From NCBI GenBank assembly GCA_027487355.1, contig JAIYDT010000427.1, forward strand, positions 1-36,286: DNA of 36,286 nt. Reading direction: 5' to 3'. Shown here piece by piece: positions 9,478 to 18,000 of the stretch. Positions within the stretch are counted from its first letter, which is position 1. Every line of letters starts with the position of its first letter. Source of the DNA: Verrucomicrobiaceae bacterium (lineage in GTDB: Bacteria; Verrucomicrobiota; Verrucomicrobiia; Verrucomicrobiales; Akkermansiaceae). A model generated the notes under the pieces. The model searched no databases, was not told the origin of the DNA, and worked only from the letters and a program-made list of their open reading frames with translations. The position numbers were made by a program, and so were the translations under genes.

Positions 9478-9957
9478 CTACTCCCGCCAGCTGACTTTTT
9501 CCAGCCGCCAGCCATCCTCGGCCTTTCTCCAGGTGAACGAGGCATCGCCAGGACTGTCGATCACCTGGGTGCCGGAAAGCAAGACCCGCGCCTCGATCCG
9601 GGCACGGACGTTGGCGAGATCGCGATCGACGAAGATGGCGTCGATCCGCTCGATCTTGAAGCTCGTTTCCTTGGCGTTGTTGCAGAGCCAGGTGAAGGTG
9701 GAGCCGATTTCGCTGCGGGCGAGGGTGCCATTGGCATCGGCGATGGAGGGGATGTCGAGTTCGACGCTGGGCTGGAGCAGGCCATCGAGTTTGAACGAGC
9801 CGAGGCTGCGGCCGGCGACGCGTGAGTCCGCTTCCAGGGTGAGGACCTGGCAGAGCTCGCGGGTGCGTCGGGTGACGACCTGGGTGGGCGAGAACCACCA
9901 CATGACGAAACCGGCGAGGAGAATCAGGACGGCAACGATGAGGGTCAGTCGTTTCAT
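9478..9957 (-). CDS. Membrane-anchored hypothetical protein downstream of SulP
   Basis: The 159-residue product has one N-terminal transmembrane or signal-anchor helix (about residues 5-23, ending 'MWWFSP') and an extracytoplasmic domain. The C-terminal half ('RARIEARVLLSGTQVIDSPGDASFTWRKAEDGWRLEKVSW') has the alternating pattern of an NTF2-like or similar curved-sheet fold; this is a guess from pattern only. The start codon overlaps the SulP stop in a 4-base ATGA arrangement, so the two are translationally coupled. Function unknown. Confidence 0.7.
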   Translation of the reverse strand: MKRLTLIVAVLILLAGFVMWWFSPTQVVTRRTRELCQVLTLEADSRVAGRSLGSFKLDGLLQPSVELDIPSIADANGTLARSEIGSTFTWLCNNAKETSFKIERIDAIFVDRDLANVRARIEARVLLSGTQVIDSPGDASFTWRKAEDGWRLEKVSWRE

Positions 9958-11825
9958 GATTTCGTAGGATCGTAGTAGATGCGGATGTCGGCCTTGTCGG
10001 TGCCGAGGAACTGCTGGGCGCGCTTGAGGGCATCGCGCGTGGACAGGTTCGGGTTGCTCGGCTTGTGGATGAAGATATTGCTTTCCCCGGCCTCACGGTT
10101 GCAGCCCTCCTGGAGGGTGACGAGCACGCCGGACTGTTTCAGCACCCGGTAAACCTCGCGGGTGGCTCCGGAGATGAGGATTTGGCGGTCGTGGGCGCGG
10201 GTGAAGTGGATCAGGTCCTCCAGAGCCATCACGCTGGTGGCATCGAGGTGGCGGGCGTTCTTCAAGCGCAGGATGATGACCTTGAGATCGGGATCGGAAA
10301 CGGTGCGCTGGATCTGAGTGCGGAAGAGTTCCGAGGCCCCGAAAAAGAGGTCGCCCTCGACGTGGACGATGGAGATCGAGGGAATGGGACGGGGACGTTT
10401 TTCGCCGCGCTCGCGAAGCTCGCCGGCGTCGTCGAATTCATACTCGATGAGGAAGGGCTTGCTGGCCTTGCGCAGGAAGAGGGTGATGGAAATGGCGACG
10501 CCGATGAAGATGGCGACGTGGAGGGGGGTGAGGAGAGTGGCGAGGAAGGTGATGATCAGGACTGCGGCGTCGTCCGAAGTCGAACGCAGGCAGATGCGGA
10601 GATGGCGGAGGTTGAAAAGGGCGAGGGCCAGGGCGATGACCAGGGCGGAGAGGGCGGCCTTCGGGACGAAGTCGATGAGCGGCACGCCGATGCGGGGCGA
10701 GAGTGCGATCAGCACGGCGGCGACGAGGATGTAGATCCCGGCGAAGGTGGAGGCGAAGCGCGACTGGGCCCCGGAGGCGAAGTTCAGGGCCGAGCGGGTG
10801 AGGGACCCCGAGGCGGGCATGCCGCCGGCGAAGGCGCTGGCGAGATTGGCCATGCCGACGGAGAGCATGTCCTGATTGAGGTCGGGATGGTCGCCGCTGC
10901 GGGAGGCGATGGTTTTCGCCATCAGGGTGTTTTCGAGGGCCGACAGAAACGCGATCGCGAAGGCCACGCCGATGAGCATCGAGATGTCGTCGAAGATGCT
11001 GGGGCCGCCAAACTTCGGCAGGGTGGGGACGAGGTCTTGGAGCGTGAAGGTGGTGAAATGCGGAACCTTTGACCAGACGGATGGACCGAAGTGGATGAGC
11101 GAGCCGAACAGGGCGGAGGAAAGGGTCAGCGAGATGGCGAAACCCGGCCAGCGGGGACGCAGTTTCCGCAGCGTGTAGTACGCGGCGAGGCTGGTCGCGG
11201 CGATCACGAGTGAGGGCCACTCGATCAAAGGCAGGGATCTCACGATCGAGATCACCAGTGTGACGAAGGTCCGTGAGCTGTCGGCCGACATCATTTCGGC
11301 GATGCCGAGCGAGTCCTTGAGCTGGTTGGCGATGATCAGCACGGCCGCTCCGGAGGAATAGCCGATCAGGACGCTGCGGGAGATGTATTGAAGAAGGTCG
11401 GCCACTTTCAGCAGGGATCCGGCGATGAGGATCAAGGCGGACATCAGCACGAGCAGGGGGACCAGCTCGGACTCCCGGGCAAGCAGCAGGGGATTTCCAG
11501 CGAAGAGGCTGAAAAGCATGAAGGCCGTGGCATTGGTGGGGCCAAGCGAGGTGTGGCGCGAGCCCGCGAACAGCGGAGCCACGAGTGGAGCGACGATCGC
11601 GCAGAGGATGCCGAAGACGATGGGTAGCTGGGCGATCGAAGCGAAGGCCATCGCCTGCGGAATGGCGAGCAGGGTGACATTGAGCGCTGCGCGGGCATCG
11701 AACCTCGCCTTTTCAAGATCGTAGCGCCTCAGGCTGCCGATGAACGGAAAGGGCTTCACCTGGCCCGATGTGAGGAACCCCGCGACATCGCGGGCGGCCC
11801 TCGTCAGCGTGCGGCTCAGACTCAT
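9954..11825 (-). CDS. SulP-family anion transporter with STAS domain
   Basis: SulP/SLC26 proteins move inorganic anions such as sulfate or bicarbonate across the inner membrane. The 623-residue protein has the hydrophobic core with 'NVTLLAIPQAMAFASIAQLP' (SulP signature region) at about residues 50-70, 'SLGPTNATA' and 'GGMPASGSLTRSALNF'. The C-terminal STAS domain follows at about residues 465-570 ('SISIVHVEGDLFFGAS...HLDATSVMALEDL'). About 50 residues follow the STAS domain. The ATG at 11823-11825 is 10 bases after the LptF/G-type stop and gives a standard N-terminus; the longer frame overlaps that gene. Substrate cannot be read from sequence. Confidence 0.9.
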   Translation of the reverse strand: MSLSRTLTRAARDVAGFLTSGQVKPFPFIGSLRRYDLEKARFDARAALNVTLLAIPQAMAFASIAQLPIVFGILCAIVAPLVAPLFAGSRHTSLGPTNATAFMLFSLFAGNPLLLARESELVPLLVLMSALILIAGSLLKVADLLQYISRSVLIGYSSGAAVLIIANQLKDSLGIAEMMSADSSRTFVTLVISIVRSLPLIEWPSLVIAATSLAAYYTLRKLRPRWPGFAISLTLSSALFGSLIHFGPSVWSKVPHFTTFTLQDLVPTLPKFGGPSIFDDISMLIGVAFAIAFLSALENTLMAKTIASRSGDHPDLNQDMLSVGMANLASAFAGGMPASGSLTRSALNFASGAQSRFASTFAGIYILVAAVLIALSPRIGVPLIDFVPKAALSALVIALALALFNLRHLRICLRSTSDDAAVLIITFLATLLTPLHVAIFIGVAISITLFLRKASKPFLIEYEFDDAGELRERGEKRPRPIPSISIVHVEGDLFFGASELFRTQIQRTVSDPDLKVIILRLKNARHLDATSVMALEDLIHFTRAHDRQILISGATREVYRVLKQSGVLVTLQEGCNREAGESNIFIHKPSNPNLSTRDALKRAQQFLGTDKADIRIYYDPTKS

Positions 11826-11835
11826 GAGGCGAGGG

Positions 11836-12933
11836 TTATTTGAAGCGGGAGCGGCGGAACAGCCAGAGTCCGAGCAGGACCAGAACGATGTTCGGGGTCC
11901 AGATGGCGGCGGTGACACTGGCGTCGGTCTGGAACTGATCGGCCAGCATCGAGCCGAGGAAATAACCTGCCGCGATGAGGATGCTCAGGACCAGGCCGCC
12001 GGAAGTGTCGCGCCGGCGGCTCTTGATGCCGAGAGGCACGCCGACGAAGGCGAAGGCGAGGCAGGCCATCGAGTAGGCGTAGCGTCGCGTGATTTCCGAG
12101 CGCACGGAGACGCGGGCCTTTTCGCTGAGCCGGGGATCCTCGTTGGCGAACTTGAGGATCTCATCGTTGGTCATCGCCGCCGGTTTTGGCTTCTTCGGGC
12201 GGGAATCTGAAAAGCTGAGGAACCAATACTGCGCCTGGCCTGCGATGGCCCGGTCAAAGGTGCCGTCCTCCTTCGGAGACTCGATGAAGGTGTTGTCGAG
12301 GGTCAGTTTGAACTGCTGCTCCACCTGGTCGACCATCAGCTCGACGCGCCCGGCGTGGACGTAGGCCGGTGGTGGGGCGTCGGGGTCGTTGACCTTCCGA
12401 GTTTGGTACATGTGGAAGCCGACCAGGGCGTCGCCGTCCTTCCCCTCGATGAAGACCTTCTGGTTCTTGAAACGGGACTGCACCGCGCCGGGGTCGAGCA
12501 GGGCGCGGGGATCGCGCATCACCTCGCGGTAGAGGATGCTCTCCATCGAGGCCTTGGCCATTGGTGCGATGCTGATGTTCATCCAGACGCTGAGGCCGCA
12601 GAGCAAAAGGGCGACGACGAAGACCGGGGCGGCGATGCGTGGGAGGCTGATGCCAGCGACCCGGAAGCCGGTCAGTTCCTGGTCCGAGGAAAGCCGCCCA
12701 AAGACCATGAGCACGGCGGAGAGGAAGCCCCAGGGGATGGTGAACATCAGCGAGACCGGCAGGATGTTGATGGCAAACTGGCCGACGATGGCGAGTGGGA
12801 TGTGCTGCTCGACCAGAAGCGGCCGGATTTCCCGGAAAAGGCTGCCGAGGACCAGAACGACGGACAACACGAGGATGGCGAACAAGGTGCCGAGCAGCAC
12901 TTGTTTGCCGATGTATCGATCCGAAATCCGCAT
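11836..12933 (-). CDS. LptF/LptG-family lipopolysaccharide export permease
   Basis: LptF and LptG are the inner-membrane subunits that, with the LptB ATPase, extract lipopolysaccharide for export. The 365-residue length is typical. It starts 'MRISDRYIGKQVLLGTLFAILVLSVVLVLGS' (first helix ~12-32), has two further helices at about 56-80 and 95-118, then a periplasmic jellyroll region (~120-265), and three C-terminal helices from about residue 280. 'GRLSSDQELTGFRVAGIS' near residue 78 is a good family motif. Only one permease gene is here, so a partner should be elsewhere. It indicates a Gram-negative envelope. The gene is first of a minus-strand unit with SulP and the 159-residue protein. Confidence 0.88.
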   Translation of the reverse strand: MRISDRYIGKQVLLGTLFAILVLSVVLVLGSLFREIRPLLVEQHIPLAIVGQFAINILPVSLMFTIPWGFLSAVLMVFGRLSSDQELTGFRVAGISLPRIAAPVFVVALLLCGLSVWMNISIAPMAKASMESILYREVMRDPRALLDPGAVQSRFKNQKVFIEGKDGDALVGFHMYQTRKVNDPDAPPPAYVHAGRVELMVDQVEQQFKLTLDNTFIESPKEDGTFDRAIAGQAQYWFLSFSDSRPKKPKPAAMTNDEILKFANEDPRLSEKARVSVRSEITRRYAYSMACLAFAFVGVPLGIKSRRRDTSGGLVLSILIAAGYFLGSMLADQFQTDASVTAAIWTPNIVLVLLGLWLFRRSRFK

Positions 12934-13148
12934 GGTGTCGGGCGAACATGGGCTGGAGTCGGTCCGGTGTCGAGGCGCGAGATGTCATTTCGAATCCGGT
13001 GGACTCCTTCAACTGTTAGGCTCCTGCGGGTCCTATTTTCTTGCCCCTCGTCGCCCGATTGTTTCCCTACCGAAGTCATTTTGGAAATCCGCGGGCGTGC
13101 GCTTGGCACGGCGTGCGCTTTGCAGTGACCAACCGATCCAGATTTTCC

Positions 13149-13772
13149 ATGTCAGATTTCCCAGTTTCCAACGCCCTTCCGCTGGTCTCGCGCCGCGGGG
13201 CGCTCGCCACGTTCGGTCTTGCCGGACTGGCCCTCGCCGCCGGAACGACCCCGGCCAAGGCCTTCTTCCTCCGGAAATCGGGGGAGTCCTCGTCCGGCGC
13301 GACGCTGGCCGACCTTCCTCCGGAGTGGGTGGCGCATCAGAGCTACCTCCTTCCGGACTATTACCGCTATCTGACTCTGGTGAAGCTGACCCGGATCACT
13401 CCGGTGCAGGTGATCATGGCCCATGCCAAGGAGCATCAGGGCGTCTGGAACGGCATTCCTCCCAAGTCCATGTGGCCGCGGATCGTGAGGACCCTCCGGG
13501 TTCTGGACCGTGTCGGGGCCGAACTGAACCTGCCGGTGAAGGAGATCATTTCCGCCTACCGGGCTCCGGCCTACAACGCCCGCTGCCCGGGAGCGAAAAG
13601 CGGTTCCTGGCACCAGGCGAACTACGCGGTGGACGTCTCCTTTCCGACGCACGCCTCGACGGTGACTGCCGTGACGCGCAATCTTCGCGACCGGGGCCTT
13701 TTCAAAGGCGGCGTCGGCGGCTATCCGACCTTCACCCACGTCGATACCCGCGGGGTGAACATCAACTGGTAA
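13149..13772 (+). CDS. Tat-exported DUF882 / M15-type murein peptidase
   Basis: The family includes E. coli MepK (YcbK), a zinc murein endopeptidase. The 207-residue protein starts with a likely twin-arginine signal ('SRRGALATFGLAGLALAAG', residues 14-32). The zinc-site pattern is present: 'GSWHQANYAVDVSF' gives His155 and Asp162, and 'FTHVDTRG' gives His197, with the supporting 'ISAYRAPAYNARC' upstream. The domain covers about residues 60-207 and ends right after the last motif. The frame is open upstream to 13041, but the ATG at 13149 puts the Tat motif in the expected place. It stands alone, divergent from the LptF/G-type gene and convergent with lacI. Confidence 0.87.
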   Translation: MSDFPVSNALPLVSRRGALATFGLAGLALAAGTTPAKAFFLRKSGESSSGATLADLPPEWVAHQSYLLPDYYRYLTLVKLTRITPVQVIMAHAKEHQGVWNGIPPKSMWPRIVRTLRVLDRVGAELNLPVKEIISAYRAPAYNARCPGAKSGSWHQANYAVDVSFPTHASTVTAVTRNLRDRGLFKGGVGGYPTFTHVDTRGVNINW

Positions 13773-13795
13773 GCGCGGCGGCTCCACGCCAGCCC

Positions 13796-13828
13796 ATCCG
13801 CAGGAAAAGGTCAGCTTTTTCCCCGGAT
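13796..13828. terminator. Hairpin between convergent DUF882 gene and lacI
   Basis: An interrupted stem is visible: ATCCG (13796-13800) pairs with CGGAT (13824-13828), and GGAAAAG (13803-13809) pairs with CTTTTTCC (13815-13822) with one bulge. The A- and T-runs give U-rich stretches to transcripts in either direction. It overlaps the lacI stop codon and lies in the 38-base convergent spacer, so a bidirectional terminator is plausible. Confidence 0.45.
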
Positions 13829-14845
13829 CGTGGCCCCGGGCACCCAGTCGCTCTCGATCATCATCGACTTCGCGAACGAGGGGACGCCGAATTCAGAGCG
13901 GTGCAGGGCTCCGACCAGCATGTCCAGCGCGGCCACTCCGACGTGTTCGTTGTTCTGATTCATCCCGGCCCATTCCGGCAGGTCCGCCGTGCGGTCGAGG
14001 TGGATCAGCCCGACCTCGCCCGGCACGTCCACCTTCATCGCGGAAAGCCAGTCCTTGAGCTCGGCGTGGAGCGTGATGATGACGTCCGGCTGGTGTTCGC
14101 GGAACCAGTTGGCGAAGTCCTCGGGAGCCTCGCGGTTGAAATTCAGGCTCGGAATCCGTTCCGATTTCGCGAGTTGAAGCTGGCCCATGAAAAATCCGGC
14201 ACTGAAGCGACCGTTGAGATTCTCATCCACTTTCCGCTCGATCACCAGACCGGGCCGCCGGTAGCCCAGCGAAATGGCCTCGTTGAAGCTGTCGAGCGAG
14301 GTCGCATACTGGTCGTTGCTCGCGCAGTGGAGCTTCGGTCGGGTGGTGCGCACGCCGACGACCACGCAGGCGAACTGCGTCCAGATCGGGCTGAAGGCGG
14401 TCGGCAGCAGACCATTTTCAAGCACCCCGGTGATGATTAACCCGCGGATGCCGCGTGAGTTCAGGATGGTGGCCAGCCGTTTCGCATCGATGTCCGGCTC
14501 CCACAGCCAGAACTCGTCCAGGCTGTAGCCGAGCTGGTTCCCTCGCAGCGTGCTGCCCGCCACCCAGTCGCGGAAGGTCTGGAACTCGCTCAGCTTGTCG
14601 CGCTCGCCAGACGCATTGATCAGTCCAAGGGTGGCTTGAAACTTCTGGGTGCGGCTGGCCCTGAGCTGCGCCATCAAGGCCGCCACGGTCGGATTCGCCC
14701 GATAACCGAGCTTTTCCGCGATCACCTGGATCCGCTGGCGGGTCTCCTCCAGCAGCCTCGGGTCGTTGCGCAGGGCAAGGGAAACGGTGGATTTGCCGAC
14801 TCCCGCCGCGTCGGCGATGTGCTGAAGGGTCGGTCGGGATTCCAT
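13811..14845 (-). CDS. LacI-family transcriptional regulator
   Basis: The 344-residue protein has the LacI layout. The helix-turn-helix 'PTLQHIADAAGVGKSTVSLALRNDPRL' lies at about residues 5-31, the hinge region with 'GYRANPTVAALMAQLR' at about 47-62, and a periplasmic-binding-protein-like sensor domain follows to the end. The 'GYRANP' hinge is characteristic. The start at 14843-14845 is set by the HTH; the longer frame runs into the control region. It is transcribed away from the giant amylase gene, with 237 bases between, so control of the two alpha-glucan genes by a sugar ligand is the natural inference. The ligand is not readable. Confidence 0.92.
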   Translation of the reverse strand: MESRPTLQHIADAAGVGKSTVSLALRNDPRLLEETRQRIQVIAEKLGYRANPTVAALMAQLRASRTQKFQATLGLINASGERDKLSEFQTFRDWVAGSTLRGNQLGYSLDEFWLWEPDIDAKRLATILNSRGIRGLIITGVLENGLLPTAFSPIWTQFACVVVGVRTTRPKLHCASNDQYATSLDSFNEAISLGYRRPGLVIERKVDENLNGRFSAGFFMGQLQLAKSERIPSLNFNREAPEDFANWFREHQPDVIITLHAELKDWLSAMKVDVPGEVGLIHLDRTADLPEWAGMNQNNEHVGVAALDMLVGALHRSEFGVPSFAKSMMIESDWVPGATIRGKS

Positions 14846-14850
14846 GGGTT

Positions 14851-14909
14851 GAACCGTACAACGTCGGGTTCGTTGTGGCCACCTCATTTTTGTGTGAACC
14901 GTGCCAACG
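14851..14909. promoter_or_regulatory. Candidate LacI operator region
   Basis: Immediately upstream of lacI, ACAACG (14858-14863) and CGTTGT (14871-14876) form an inverted repeat, with GAACC (14851-14855) and GGTTC (14867-14871) as a second, offset one. The half-site GAACCGTACAACG (14851-14863) recurs as GAACCGTGCCAACG at 14896-14909, one base longer. Paired or repeated sites in a divergent regulator-target spacer fit an autoregulated operator. There is no experimental support. Confidence 0.4.
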
Positions 14910-14966
14910 ACCGAGGGAATGTTCCTGACGCCAGTTTCCTTGAGCCAAGGGCAGATGGAGGCCGAT

Positions 14967-15042
14967 CCGTGAAGGGCTTTTCCGTTGCAGTCCGACCAGT
15001 CCGATCCAGATTGGAAGGCTTCGATTTCTGAATCCTTCACGG
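14967..15042. promoter_or_regulatory. Spaced inverted repeat upstream of the giant amylase gene
   Basis: CCGTGAAGG (14967-14975) and CCTTCACGG (15034-15042) are perfect 9-base inverted repeats separated by 58 bases, with a nearby TTTTCCG/CGGAAAA pair that could extend the structure. The second arm is 40 bases before the start codon. This could be a second regulator site pair or a leader RNA structure. Confidence 0.35.
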
Positions 15043-15082
15043 AAAACCCACCCGGAGGATTCGTCCTCACTCCTTCAAACCC

Positions 15083-18000
15083 ATGATTTCCAGAGTTCGT
15101 CTTTTCGTGATTTCAGGTCTGCTTGGTCTGGCCCTCGCCGTCCCTGCGGCAGGTGAGGCGATGCTCCAGTATTTCAACACCAGCTGGGCCGAGATCACCC
15201 GCAAGATGCCCGAGCTGGCGGAGGCCGGCTATGATTCGCTGTGGTTGCCGCCACCGACAAAAGGCTCCGGTGGCCTGTCGGTCGGCTACGATTGCTGGGA
15301 CCGCTTCGACCTCGGATCGAAGGACCAGCGGGGCAGCGTGCGCACCCGCTATGGCACTGAGGCGGAGCTGCTGGAACTGGTCCGCGTGGCCCATCGCTTC
15401 GGGATCCGGATCTACTTCGACAATGTGATGAACCACAACGCGTTCGATATCCCCGGATACAACGCTTCGACCCCGATCGACCTCTACCCCGGTTTCCTGC
15501 CCGAGGATTTCCATCTGCGGAAAACCGAGGATGGCTTTTACCGGAAATGGGACAACACCCGCAGCTGGAGCGATGCCTGGCAGGTCCAGAACCTCGGGCT
15601 TTCCGACCTGATCGACATCGCCACCGAGCCGGGCACCACCAATTTCAACCACGGTCCGACCGAGGGCAGCACGATGCGGAAAATCGACTTCGTCCGCCAT
15701 CCAAACCAGCCCGAATACTACTGCTACCTCCCCACCGCGACCGGACAGAAGCACTCCGCCGGGCAGGGGACCTATGTCGGCTTCGGCCCGGCAAACGGGA
15801 TCACCACCGGCATCATCGCCGCGAATCCATCGTTCTATTCGGAGCGGGTCGAGGACCTGCTGCATCGCGCTGCCCGCTGGCAGATCGACCGCACCCGCGC
15901 GGATGGCCTGCGACTCGATGCCGTGAAGCACACCCCGGCCGACTTTTATGGCGCGACCTATGGGGCGGACAAGGATTCCTCCTCCTATGGCTACACGGGA
16001 CAGGTCCAGGTCCAGTTCAACCTCAGCCGCGGCTTCTCCGATTGGAGCAACCATCGCGACAGCCTCTTCAACACCGAGCAGGGCCGGGACGATGCCATGC
16101 TCTTCGGCGAGCATCTCGGCCAGCCACCGGCCTACGGGCCCTACATCGATGCCGGCATGCGGCTCATCGACAACGATCTTCGCTCCAATTTCAACAACCT
16201 CCTCGGCAACCCTTCCTCAGGACTCACCGGCTACGACGCCCCGGGTTTCGGCGGTTTTCCGGCCTCGGTCTCGGTGCCCCACGCGCAGAGCCATGACAAC
16301 GACTTCGCCGGACGCCGTGAACTCCAGCACGCCTTTTATTTCACCCGCGCCGGCCTCCCGCTCATCTACACCGATGGCAACTATCACGCCGAAACCTTGG
16401 GCGAGAGCGGTGGGGCCTTTCCGCGTCACGCCAACACCGCCTTCCTCGGCCAGTGGGGGGATGCGAGGATTCCCAACCTGCTCCGCGTCCACCAGGACTT
16501 CGCCCGCGGCTGGCAGCGTGGACGCTGGAGCGGCTCCGACCTGGTTTCCTACGAGCGCATCGACGACCGCAGCTTTTCCGAAAGCAACCAGTCGCTCAAG
16601 GAACGGAAGGGCGTGACCATGCTGATCGCGGTCAACGACAATTACTCCAGCGGCGTCTCGATCCAGGGCGGAACTTCCTTCCCCTCGCAGGCCGGCGGAG
16701 GATCGGAGAACAATCCGAACACCAACGACGAGTATCTCTTCCAGTACGCACGCGGCTACGGCAGCCAGACCGGATTCTACACCTATGCGTCTTCTCTTTC
16801 CGGCGTGACGGTGGACAAGGGCAGCTACTTCGTTTTCGCCCCCCGCACCCCGGAGGAATCCGATCTCTGGAAATCCGCAGGCGGCGAGCCGATCACCCTG
16901 CTCCAGAACGGCCAGCAGGTTCCTACGGTGAACGTCGTACGTCGCGACGGTCCCGATGGTGATCCCGCCTTCAATCCGAACGGCGTTGCGGATCCCAACA
17001 ACAGCGACTTCGCCTACACGGTCGCGGTTCCGCGCGTCACCTCCGCCACCAGCCTGAAGTTTGTCGCCCGCGTCGATGGCTCCGCCGAAAATGTCCTGCT
17101 GCGCCTCGATGGCGGCATCGACCTCAACGGCACCCGGCCTCTAGGAAATGTCGATCCGCTTTTCCGCGACAATCCGCCAGCCGTTTCCAACGACAGCTTC
17201 CTCGGCTATGAGCAGCCGAACTTTGTCCGCCGCCAGCAGGTCGAGAAATTCGCCGCACGCGACACCAGCCGGAACCAGTTTGGCTCGACCGGTGCCGAGA
17301 CCTACACCAAGACGATTGGCAGCGGCAGCTTCACCGTGGTCAACGGCCCGACCGGCTCCAACAACTTCTCGAACGACGGCGGCAACCAGGCTTCATTCCT
17401 CTATCATGATCCGGCGCAGGCGGTCGGCGGCACGCCTGGGGGCGGCTGGCCGGGGGGGAATGTTCCGCAGCAGTTTGTCGAGAACGCCTCCACGATCTCG
17501 ATCTGGGCGAAACCAAACGGCGTCGGCCTCGGTTTCAAGATGTTCTGCTATTACACCACTGATGGCACCAACCCCGAAGGCGCGGGCGGCACCGGCACCG
17601 GCACGACGAAGGTTTCGGAAATGGCCTTCAGCCACAACCAGGACAGCAACGACTGGTGGATGACCTCGAACATCCCCAAGCCCGCCTCGGGAAGCGTTTT
17701 CAAATACAAGGTCGGCATCCTCAAGGAAGGCTCCTCCAGTGTTTATCCCTCGGGTCCCGATTCGGTGTTCCGGAAAAAGCGGATGATGACCGTGTTCGAA
17801 ACACCAACGATCAATCCTTCGACTCTTAGCTACTCGGCGCACAATGATTACAACTCCACGACCACCGGCCTTCAGGAAGGTTTCCATATCATCCGTGGTC
17901 GCGCCTTCCTCAAGCGGGATGGAAAATCACCTCTTTATAACACGTTCTCCCGCACCTTCTACTACGACGCGGCCACTCCCGGCGGGCAGATCGTCTTCCC

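Noticed and set aside
12536-14440. 634-codon plus-strand frame spanning the LptF/G, DUF882 and lacI regions
   Set aside because: It crosses three genes with clear family motifs in other frames and itself shows none.
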